From: an uncultured Collinsella sp. | GTDB taxonomy: Bacteria; Actinomycetota; Coriobacteriia; Coriobacteriales; Coriobacteriaceae | NCBI GenBank assembly: GCA_902494035.1 | Contig: CABURV010000045.1 | Coordinates: 1-13,888 of the forward strand | Length of the DNA stretch: 13,888 nt | Direction: 5' to 3' | Part shown: in pieces, positions 6,574 through 12,915 of the stretch | Layout: the number at the start of each line of letters is the position of its first letter | Position numbering within the stretch: the stretch's first letter is position 1 | Position numbers and translations under genes: made by a program | Notes under the pieces: generated by a model | What the model was told of the DNA's origin: nothing | The model's input: only the letters and a program-made list of their open reading frames with translations | Databases searched by the model: none

Positions 6574-7506
6574 ATGATTTACACGCTCACTGCAAATCCC
6601 GCCATTGACTACAACATCGCCTGCGACGGCCTTGCTGCCAACACCGTCACGCGTACCCGTAACGCCGTCTACACGCCCAACGGCAAGGGTCTCAACGTCT
6701 CGTTCACCCTCGATCACTACGGTGTCGACACCACGATCCTGGGCTTTTTCGCCGGCTTCTCGGGCGAGTTTATCGTTAAGGGCGCCGAGGCCCTGGGCGT
6801 GCCCGTCAAGCCCGTTTGGACCGACGGCATCACGCGCGTCAACGTGTTCCTCAATGCCGGACCCGACACCGAGTACAACATGGTCAACGCCGGTGCCGCC
6901 ATCAACGAGGCCAACGAGCAGGAGATGTTTGAGCTCATCGATTCGCTCGATGACATGACCTGCCTGGTCATCAGCGGCTCGCTGCCTCCCAACACTTCCG
7001 AGGGCTTCTTGGCCGAGGTCCTGCGCCGCGTCAAGGCCAAGGGGGCCGAGTTCGTCCTCGACATCTCGAGCCATCAGCTGGCAGACCTCATTGCCATGGA
7101 GCCGCTGCTGATCAAGCCCAATGACGACGAGCTGCTCGACATCTTTGGCATTAAGGTGAGCGGTGGCGACGATGAGTCCGTCAAGGGCGCTATGGCCGAG
7201 CTGCACGCTAAGGGCGCCAAGAACGTGCTGCTGACCCTCGGTGGCGCCGGTGCGTACTTCTCCAACGGCGAGCACATCTGGTTTGCCAATCGCACCTTCG
7301 ACGTCAAGCTGCTGTCGACGGTGTGCGCCGGCGATTCCTCACTCGCTGCCTTCCTGTCCGTATGGCACGACGCTCCCGAGCGCGTCGAGGATGCCCTCCG
7401 TCTGTCGATGGCCACCGGCGCCAACGTGGTCGAGTGCCCGGGCCTGGGCGACTTTGCCAAGGTGGACGAATATAAGAAGCACATCGAGGTTCGTCAGGTC
7501 TGCTAG
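6574..7506 (+). CDS. PfkB-family 1-phosphofructokinase-like kinase, paralogue 2
   Basis: This 310-residue protein matches the gene just upstream along its whole length, at roughly half of positions by eye. It is also predicted to phosphorylate fructose-1-phosphate or tagatose-6-phosphate. Unlike its neighbour it keeps the standard motifs: NGKGLN with Asn41, LLIKPNDDE, and CAGDS with Asp254 followed by Ser255. It is therefore the better candidate for a true FruK. The start at 6574 is preferred because AAAGGA (6562-6567) has good spacing and the N-terminus then matches the paralogue (MIYTLTANPAID); a GTG at 6559 is in frame but unlikely. It has its own promoter and terminator. Confidence 0.92.
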   Translation: MIYTLTANPAIDYNIACDGLAANTVTRTRNAVYTPNGKGLNVSFTLDHYGVDTTILGFFAGFSGEFIVKGAEALGVPVKPVWTDGITRVNVFLNAGPDTEYNMVNAGAAINEANEQEMFELIDSLDDMTCLVISGSLPPNTSEGFLAEVLRRVKAKGAEFVLDISSHQLADLIAMEPLLIKPNDDELLDIFGIKVSGGDDESVKGAMAELHAKGAKNVLLTLGGAGAYFSNGEHIWFANRTFDVKLLSTVCAGDSSLAAFLSVWHDAPERVEDALRLSMATGANVVECPGLGDFAKVDEYKKHIEVRQVC

Positions 7507-7528
7507 CCGCATCGAAAAATCGCTGCCG

Positions 7529-7564
7529 AACACCCGCTTTGGATCTCCGAGGCGGGTGTTTTTT
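7529..7564 (+). terminator. intrinsic terminator after kinase paralogue 2
   Basis: AACACCCGC (7529-7537) pairs perfectly with GCGGGTGTT (7552-7560) around a 14-nt loop, and a run of six T occupies 7559-7564. It closes the sugar-uptake region. Confidence 0.93.
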
Positions 7565-7701
7565 GCTCGCTGAACGCATATGGCGTCTGCTGTCTCGTTT
7601 TATGGAATTGACGACGCGATTGCGTGTGCGCGCTTTCTCGTTTCTTGTTAGACTTCTTGAGAACCATCGATTAACGCTCACAAGTGCAGGAGGCCATAGG
7701 C

Positions 7702-9096
7702 ATGTGCAATGTTTCGCTCAACGGTAATCAACCGTCCGATGCGTCCCTGTGCGTCCTACGCGCGCTTGAGGCGGCTGGTCTTGAGGCTTGGTACGTGGGC
7801 GGTTGGGTGCGCGACGCCCTGATGGGGTGCCCCAGCCACGATGTTGATATGTGCTGTAGCGGCCTGTGGCAGGAGTCCAAGGCGGCGCTCGAGGCCGCCG
7901 GCATCGCGGTTGTGGAGTCTGGCATTAAATTTGGCGGAATCACGGCTATTTCCGATGGCGAGCGTATCGAGGTCACCACGTACCGTTTGGATGGCTTTTA
8001 CACCGATGGTCGCCATCCCCAGAGTGTGGAGCGTGCCGCCTCGCTCGAGGACGATCTGGCGCGCCGCGACTTTACCGTCAACGCCATGGCCTGGCATCCC
8101 GAGCGCGGGCTTGTCGACCGCTACGACGGCCAGGGTGACTTGGAGCGCAAGCTGATTCGCGCTGTCGGCGATCCCAAGCGTCGCTTTAACGAGGACGCCC
8201 TGCGCATGTTGCGTGCGGTGCGCTTTGCCTGCCGCCTGGACTTTATGATTGAGCCCGAGACTAAGCGAGCGCTTGCCGAGTGCGCGCCGCTGCTCGACGC
8301 CGTGGCGCGCGAGCGTGTGGGTATTGAGCTCGAGGGCATTCTTTCGACCGGTCATGGGGGAGACGCGATGCTGCGCTACCCCGAGCTCATCTGCGCCGCC
8401 GTGCCCGAGTTGGCAGCGGGTCGCGGGTTTGATCAGCGCAGTGTCTATCATGCGTTTAACGTCTACGAGCATATCGCCCGTGTGCTTACGGTGGCGGGGG
8501 AGCTCGCGCTGTGTGACGGCGTCGCGCCCTCGTCGAGCCTTATGTGGGCGGCGTTTTTGCACGATGTGTCCAAGCCCGAGTGTTTCACGGTCGATCACGC
8601 CGGCAGCGGACACTTCTACGGTCATCCCGAGCTCGGCGCCAAGAAAGCGCGCGTCATTATGGATCGCCTGGCGCTCTCGCACGACCTGGTGCGCGACGTG
8701 TGCCTGCTCATCAAATATCACGACAAGCCGCTGCGCCCCGAGCGCTCCTGCCTGCTCAATATGATGCGCGCGCTTTCGGGCGAGGGCGTCGACACGCCGC
8801 GTTTGATGGACGAGCTCATGGATCTTAAGCGTGCCGACACGCTCGGCAAGGCCCCGTCGTGCTTCTATTACGTTGAGACGATTGAGGAGATGCGCGCGAT
8901 GGCGCACGAGCTGCTGAAGGCGGGGGAGCCCTATACGCTCAAGATGCTCGCCATCAACGGCGGCGACCTGATCCGTGCCGGAGTCAAGCCCGGGCCGGAA
9001 CTGGGGCAGCTACTCAACTCCGCCCTCGACGCCGTGATCGAAGACAACATCCCCAACGAGCGCGAAGCTCTTTTGGTCCATCTCAACTTGAATTAG
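7702..9096 (+). CDS. cca: CCA-adding tRNA nucleotidyltransferase (class II, with HD domain)
   Basis: This protein of 464 residues adds or repairs the 3' CCA end of tRNAs using CTP and ATP. The nucleotidyltransferase head shows WYVGGWVRDALMG, the metal-binding DVDMCC, RRDFTVNAMAW, and the base-selecting stretch ending EDALRMLRAVRFACRL. A C-terminal HD phosphohydrolase domain follows with AAFLHDVSKP and GHPELGAKKA, as in many bacterial poly(A) polymerase/CCA enzymes. The start is the ATG at 7702, eight bases after AGGAGG (7688-7693); the GTG at 7684 is also in frame but overlaps that site. The next gene is a tRNA with CCA already encoded, so the enzyme would be needed there mainly for repair. 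A pure poly(A) polymerase is the only serious alternative. Confidence 0.95.
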   Translation: MCNVSLNGNQPSDASLCVLRALEAAGLEAWYVGGWVRDALMGCPSHDVDMCCSGLWQESKAALEAAGIAVVESGIKFGGITAISDGERIEVTTYRLDGFYTDGRHPQSVERAASLEDDLARRDFTVNAMAWHPERGLVDRYDGQGDLERKLIRAVGDPKRRFNEDALRMLRAVRFACRLDFMIEPETKRALAECAPLLDAVARERVGIELEGILSTGHGGDAMLRYPELICAAVPELAAGRGFDQRSVYHAFNVYEHIARVLTVAGELALCDGVAPSSSLMWAAFLHDVSKPECFTVDHAGSGHFYGHPELGAKKARVIMDRLALSHDLVRDVCLLIKYHDKPLRPERSCLLNMMRALSGEGVDTPRLMDELMDLKRADTLGKAPSCFYYVETIEEMRAMAHELLKAGEPYTLKMLAINGGDLIRAGVKPGPELGQLLNSALDAVIEDNIPNEREALLVHLNLN

Positions 9097-9126
9097 CTAC
9101 CAAGTTTACCTGTGTGTTCCATAACC

Positions 9127-9145
9127 TGCCGACAATTTTTCGGCA
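9127..9145 (+). terminator. weak hairpin after cca
   Basis: TGCCGA (9127-9132) pairs with TCGGCA (9140-9145) around a T-rich loop. Only ATTT follows, so termination would be weak. It is the only candidate between cca and the tRNA promoter. Confidence 0.3.
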
Positions 9146-9160
9146 ATTTGGAATTTCTTC

Positions 9161-9189
9161 TTGCGCTGACGTTTTTTGTCCCGTAATAT
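9161..9189 (+). promoter_or_regulatory. promoter of tRNA-Glu
   Basis: TTGCGC (-35, 9161-9166) and TAATAT (-10, 9184-9189) are separated by exactly 17 bp. The -10 box ends 34 bases before the mature tRNA, leaving room for a short 5' leader. This is the clearest sigma-70-type promoter in the window. Confidence 0.75.
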
Positions 9190-9223
9190 ACTTCCTCGCA
9201 GCACGGCAGTGCAGATGTCATGT

Positions 9224-9300
9224 GGCCCGTTCGTCTAGCGGTTTAGGACGCCGCCCTCTCAAGGCGGAGATCACCAGTTCGAATCTGGTACGGGCTACCA
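9224..9300 (+). tRNA. tRNA-Glu (anticodon CTC)
   Basis: The cloverleaf is complete over 77 nt. The acceptor stem is GGCCCGT with ACGGGCT, opening with a G-U pair as in other actinobacterial tRNA-Glu genes. The D arm is GTCT/AGGAC. The anticodon stem CCGCC/GGCGG holds loop CTCTCAA with anticodon CTC. The T arm ACCAG/CTGGT holds TTCGAAT. The discriminator is A and the CCA end is encoded. It reads GAG, the glutamate codon strongly preferred in the neighbouring genes. Confidence 0.97.
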
Positions 9301-9311
9301 CGCATCTGATA

Positions 9312-9347
9312 CCCGGACTTCCCATGGAAGGCCGGGTTTTTTATTTT
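9312..9347 (+). terminator. intrinsic terminator of tRNA-Glu
   Basis: CCCGGACTTCC (9312-9322) pairs with GGAAGGCCGGG (9326-9336) with one internal mismatch and a 3-nt CAT loop. TTTTTTATTTT follows (9337-9347). It is a strong terminator placed 11 bases after the mature tRNA end. Confidence 0.93.
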
Positions 9348-9411
9348 CAAACAACCGTCTGCAATTCCCGTTTGAACCAGAGCTTTGCGTTCTGCTTATG
9401 GCCCTTACGGG

Positions 9412-9429
9412 TACAATATCCAAGATATT
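9412..9429 (+). promoter_or_regulatory. -10 box overlapped by a palindrome, ahead of the membrane-protein gene
   Basis: TACAAT (9412-9417) is a good -10 box about 34 bases before the ATG at 9451. It overlaps a perfect 6-3-6 palindrome, AATATC-CAA-GATATT (9415-9429). A protein bound there would cover the start of transcription, so it may be an operator. The -35 element is not clear. Confidence 0.45.
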
Positions 9430-9450
9430 TTGACTGTTAGAAGGAGTCTC

Positions 9451-10758
9451 ATGACGGAGTCCTCTCAGCATACTTCTAAGCCCCAGGTCGAGGTTGAGGC
9501 CTCGGGCGGAGATGACAATAAGAGCGCACGCCGCGGCGCCATCTTTATCGGCGTCGTGCTGGTGGGTTATATCGTCTATCTGGTGGTAACCGGGCAGATG
9601 GGGCAGTTCTGGGCCGCAATGTCGAGCGTCCAGGCGCCTTGGCTCGCTGCTGCATGCTTTTGCATGTTCCTGTACCTGTTCTTTGGCATTGTGGCCTATG
9701 CGATCGCTGTCTGGCTCGACCCCAATTCACCCGTCGGCATTCGCGACCTCATTTCGGTCGAGGCGAGCGGCATCTTCTTTGGCAACCTCACACCTATGAT
9801 GATGGGCTCGACTCCTGCTCAGATCTACCGCCTGACCAAGGCGGGCCAAAATGTCGGCGAGGCCGGAGCCACGCAATTCACGCGCTTTATCGTGTATCAG
9901 TTTGGCCTCGTTGCCTGGGGCGCTATCCTACTGCTTGCTCGCATGCCGTTTTTTGCCGAGCGCTATGGCGACATGACGCTGCTGTGCGTCTTTAGCTTTG
10001 GTGGGCACTGCTGCATCTTGCTTGGCATCTTCGCCGTCGCGCTCATGCCTAAGACCGTCACGCGCGTCGCCCACTGCATCATCAATTGGCTTGAGCGCAT
10101 TGGTGTCTCGGCCACTAAGATCGAGGGATGGCGCACGTTTGTCGATGGCGAGATCTACTCCTTCTCCGAGAAGTTCAAGCTTTCAGCCGGACATTTTTCT
10201 TCCATGCTGCTCACCGTGTTTATCACCATGCTGCAGCTCGCGTTTTTCTATCTGGTTCCGTATTTCCTAATGCTTGCCTTTGGCCACCACGAGGTCGACT
10301 TTTTCTCGGTCATGGCCGCGAGCGCCTTTGTCCAGTTGCTGAGCTCTGCGGTCCCCTTGCCCGGTGGAACTGGTGGCGCTGAGGGCGGCTTTGCATTGTT
10401 CTTGGGTCATTTCTTTGGGTCGGCTTCGACCGCCGGCTATCTGCTGTGGCGTCTCATTACGTTTATTGCGCCGACCATTTTGGCTGCGCCCCTGCTGGGC
10501 CTTAAGAGCGCCCACAACGAGAGCATCCATGCGCGCTGGGATCGCGTGATGCGCAAACTCGGCCGCACGTCTCAGACGCCCTCTGCGCCCACTAAGCCGC
10601 ACCCCGCGAATGCTGTTACCGTTGACCCCAAGAAGCACGCTCAGAAGGCTTCTGGGGCCGCTAAGCCGGCTCATAAAACCTATGTGCGCCAGACAGGCGA
10701 CGGTATTCGCGTATCTCCGTCGGCGCTCAATAAGAAGAAGCACCCTAAGTCGCAGTAG
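9451..10758 (+). CDS. LPG_synthase_TM / UPF0104-family multi-pass membrane protein (flippase-like)
   Basis: This integral membrane protein has 435 residues. A polar N-terminal tail of about 28 residues is followed by about eight hydrophobic segments to about residue 350, then a long basic, Pro/Lys-rich cytoplasmic tail (about 360-435). Family hallmarks are FFGNLTPMMMGSTPAQIYRL in the middle and PLPGGTGGAEGGF near the last helices; both are typical of the membrane half of lysylphosphatidylglycerol synthase and of AglD-like proteins. Members are thought to move or modify lipid-linked molecules. No aminoacyl-transferase domain is present, so it is not a full MprF. The start at 9451 follows AAGGAG. 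The lipid substrate is unknown, and nothing nearby identifies it. Confidence 0.85.
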   Translation: MTESSQHTSKPQVEVEASGGDDNKSARRGAIFIGVVLVGYIVYLVVTGQMGQFWAAMSSVQAPWLAAACFCMFLYLFFGIVAYAIAVWLDPNSPVGIRDLISVEASGIFFGNLTPMMMGSTPAQIYRLTKAGQNVGEAGATQFTRFIVYQFGLVAWGAILLLARMPFFAERYGDMTLLCVFSFGGHCCILLGIFAVALMPKTVTRVAHCIINWLERIGVSATKIEGWRTFVDGEIYSFSEKFKLSAGHFSSMLLTVFITMLQLAFFYLVPYFLMLAFGHHEVDFFSVMAASAFVQLLSSAVPLPGGTGGAEGGFALFLGHFFGSASTAGYLLWRLITFIAPTILAAPLLGLKSAHNESIHARWDRVMRKLGRTSQTPSAPTKPHPANAVTVDPKKHAQKASGAAKPAHKTYVRQTGDGIRVSPSALNKKKHPKSQ

Positions 10759-10807
10759 GGCAGTCGTGCGTTCTTCATGATGCGGGGCATATTTGTGCTG
10801 CATGGGG

Positions 10808-10848
10808 GATAATCCTCTTACGTAGATTATCTCTCATCTGTTGATGAG
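10808..10848. promoter_or_regulatory. two inverted repeats in the tetR leader
   Basis: GATAATC (10808-10814) and GATTATC (10825-10831) are inverted copies 10 bp apart. CTCATC-TGTT-GATGAG (10833-10848) is a second palindrome right after it. GATAAT could also serve as a -10 box. Their position just upstream of the TetR-type gene suggests autoregulatory operators, a common arrangement in this family, or leader hairpins. Confidence 0.5.
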
Positions 10849-10874
10849 TGCTCGCATATCGAAGGGACACGCCC

Positions 10875-11486
10875 ATGGCAACCAGCAAACCGCGTCTTGA
10901 CCGCCGCATCGTTCGCAGCCGCAATGCCATCCTTTCTGCTTTCGAGCGCCTGCTCATGGAAAAGCCGTTGGCAGACATTACGGTGAGTGCCATCGCGCGC
11001 GAGGCCAATGTCGACCGCAAGACCTTTTACGTTCACTTTGGTACGGTTGACGGCCTGCTCGATGCCATTGCCGTCGATGTTGTGGAGATGATTGTCGACT
11101 CGGTCGAGAAAACACTTGCTTCCATGGACGGCGACACCAACGAGCGCGCCCTTGGCGCGGCGGCGACCTTCTTTAAAACCGTTAACGAGGCGCTGTGCAA
11201 CAACCTCGTGCTCAATCGTCAGCTGATCGAGAATATTCCGCTCGATGATTTTATGGCTCGTCTTCGTGCGCCGCTCGAGCACGAGATTGCCGAGCGCGAT
11301 CTGTTGCCCCAAGGTCTCAAGGACGAGATGTTCGATTACTATCTGGCGTTTTTGCTGTCGGGCATTATCGGTATCTATCGCACGTGGGCACTGTCTGACG
11401 GCTCGGTTCCTATTGAGCGTGTCTCTGAGGTCGCCAACGATCTGACTCTCAATGGTCTGTCGAGTCTGGAATCTCGCTTGGATTAG
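10875..11486 (+). CDS. TetR/AcrR-family transcriptional regulator
   Basis: This 203-residue DNA-binding protein has a TetR N-terminal domain at about residues 10-60: RSRNAILSAFERLLMEKPL, then ITVSAIAREANVDRKTFYVHF containing the recognition helix. The C-terminal two thirds are mostly helical and unlike any ligand class I can name, as usual for this family. The ATG at 10875 is preferred because GAAGGGA lies seven bases before it; an in-frame upstream ATG at 10848 has no such site. The gene is downstream of the flippase-like gene in the same direction and converges on the ABC operon, so its target could be itself, the upstream gene or a distant locus. Ligand unknown. Confidence 0.9.
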   Translation: MATSKPRLDRRIVRSRNAILSAFERLLMEKPLADITVSAIAREANVDRKTFYVHFGTVDGLLDAIAVDVVEMIVDSVEKTLASMDGDTNERALGAAATFFKTVNEALCNNLVLNRQLIENIPLDDFMARLRAPLEHEIAERDLLPQGLKDEMFDYYLAFLLSGIIGIYRTWALSDGSVPIERVSEVANDLTLNGLSSLESRLD

Positions 11487-11488
11487 GC

Positions 11489-11581
11489 CTAGTTGGGCTC
11501 GTCGGCGTGGAAATTCCTGTTCACGAGGTTCTCCGGCGCCTTGTAGACCTCGCCGGCGCAGGAGCTGTAGCCTGAGGATCC
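11489..11581 (-). pseudogene. remnant of an IS3-family transposase (OrfB fragment)
   Basis: Between stop codons, the minus strand encodes 30 residues containing APENLVNRNFHADEPN. This closely resembles the conserved segment of IS3/IS150-type OrfB transposases just before the first catalytic Asp (normally continued as R/K-W-L-T-D-I/V-T-E-F). Here a TAG follows directly after EPN, and upstream similarity ends at GYSSCAGEVYK. The fragment lacks the DDE catalytic residues and cannot be active. It lies two bases after the tetR stop, next to the ABC operon, marking an old insertion or recombination point. The family call rests on recalled motif similarity. Confidence 0.65.
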
Positions 11582-11598
11582 TTAAAAGAAAGTTCAGT

Positions 11599-12915
11599 TT
11601 ATCCTTCCCGCTCCAAATGGGAATCCTCCGATGCGCCTTCGCACGCTTGCATGACCTCGATACCATGCGAGCGTGCGAAGGCGACGAGCTCTGCGTTGCG
11701 GGCGTTTATGGTGCCGAAGGCGGCGGGGCACACAATAAGGCGCGCACAGTGGACGAGGAGCTCTTTGGCGCGGGCTATGGTTTTATCCCCGATCGGCTCG
11801 AAGGCGCGCTCGGCCACGCATTCCGTCGCCAGGTCGCGCGCGAGCTCGCAGTCGATGTCCCCTTCGTGCAGAACGCCCGCGTAGAACGCCTTGCCCTGCC
11901 GGATGAGCTGGCGAAACACAGCCGACCCCGTACCTGCGCCGGCGATGACGAACGTGTGCGCATCACCGTGTGGGCGCCCAATTTCCACGCTGCCGAAGCG
12001 CTCGTTGAAGGTGCCATGCTGAAGGCCGTAGAGCTCGCCAATTGTCTCGCGCGTGAATATGTTCTCGGGTGCGCCGGCGCGGAAGACCCGGCCGTCCTTC
12101 ACGCAAATCACCTTGTCGGCGCTTTTCTGCGCGAGCTCGAGTTCGTGGATGGACATGATGACAGCCACATTCCGCGATTTCGCAAGGTGGCGAAGTATTC
12201 GCAGCAGGTCGATCTGGTAGCGGATATCGAGATACGACGTGGGCTCGTCGAGCACGAGCACACGCGGATCCTGCGCGATGGCGCGTGCGAGCATGACGCG
12301 CTGGCGTTGCCCATCGCTTATCTGCATGAAGTCGCGCTCGGCGAGCTCTTCCACATGTGCGGTTTTCATTGCCTCGTCGACCCGACTATGGTCGTCGGGC
12401 GAGAGTGTGCCCATTCGCCCGGTGTAGGGATGTCTTCCCGCCTCTACGATATCGCGGCAGGTGAGGAGCTCGGTCCGGGGGCGATCTGTCAGCATAACGG
12501 CAAGGTTCCTTGCGAACTCCGCCGTCTTCCATCGGGAAATCTCCCGTCCGTCGAGCTCGACCGCGCCGGCAAGCGGTGCAAGATGGCGTGTGATGGTTTT
12601 CAAGATGGTCGACTTGCCCGAGCCGTTCGGCCCGATGAGCGCCACGACGTCGCCCGCGCGAACCTCCAGATCGACACCTTCGACTACGACCTTCTTGTCG
12701 TAGCCCGCCGACAGGTCGCTTATGCGGAAAAGCGGCGCTCCGTCAGCCTGCGTTTCGACCGGGGTTTCGAGGTTCGACTGCGCTCGGAGGAGGCGTTCCG
12801 CGCGCAGTTCCGCACGAGCCGAAAGTGCCTTCTGGCGCTTTCGTGCGAGCTCAGGACTGGCCAAGCATGGAATGTTCCCTCCGAGCGTTTTGGTCCGCGG
12901 CACGAATTCCCCCAT
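11599..12915 (-). CDS. ABC importer ATPase (FecE/BtuD-type, metal chelate) with extra C-terminal domain
   Basis: This 438-residue ATPase powers the FecCD-type permease encoded just upstream. Residues about 62-300 form the nucleotide-binding domain: Walker A GPNGSGKST (95-103), signature ISDGQ (199-203), Walker B VLVLDEP with Glu224, and H-loop His257. The usual Q-loop glutamine appears to be replaced by Thr143 (LAVMLTDRP). Residues about 305-437 are an added C-terminal domain starting FGSVEIGRP and containing glycine-rich VIAGAGTGS; some FecE-like ATPases carry such a domain, whose role I do not know. A 60-residue charged N-terminal extension precedes the ABC domain, so a later start is possible. 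The ATG abuts the permease stop codon, implying translational coupling. Substrate could be a siderophore, heme or corrinoid. Confidence 0.88.
   Translation of the reverse strand: MGEFVPRTKTLGGNIPCLASPELARKRQKALSARAELRAERLLRAQSNLETPVETQADGAPLFRISDLSAGYDKKVVVEGVDLEVRAGDVVALIGPNGSGKSTILKTITRHLAPLAGAVELDGREISRWKTAEFARNLAVMLTDRPRTELLTCRDIVEAGRHPYTGRMGTLSPDDHSRVDEAMKTAHVEELAERDFMQISDGQRQRVMLARAIAQDPRVLVLDEPTSYLDIRYQIDLLRILRHLAKSRNVAVIMSIHELELAQKSADKVICVKDGRVFRAGAPENIFTRETIGELYGLQHGTFNERFGSVEIGRPHGDAHTFVIAGAGTGSAVFRQLIRQGKAFYAGVLHEGDIDCELARDLATECVAERAFEPIGDKTIARAKELLVHCARLIVCPAAFGTINARNAELVAFARSHGIEVMQACEGASEDSHLEREG
11634..11683. repeat. long inverted repeat inside the 3' end of the ABC ATPase gene
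   Basis: The 20-nt arms 11634-11653 and 11664-11683 are inverted copies with one difference (19 of 20 match), separated by a 10-nt loop. The outer 14 bp, CGCCTTCGCACGCT and its complement, are perfect. The structure covers codons for about residues 411-428 of the ATPase. No T-run follows on the minus strand, so it is not a classical terminator, but it should fold strongly in the mRNA. Confidence 0.8.
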
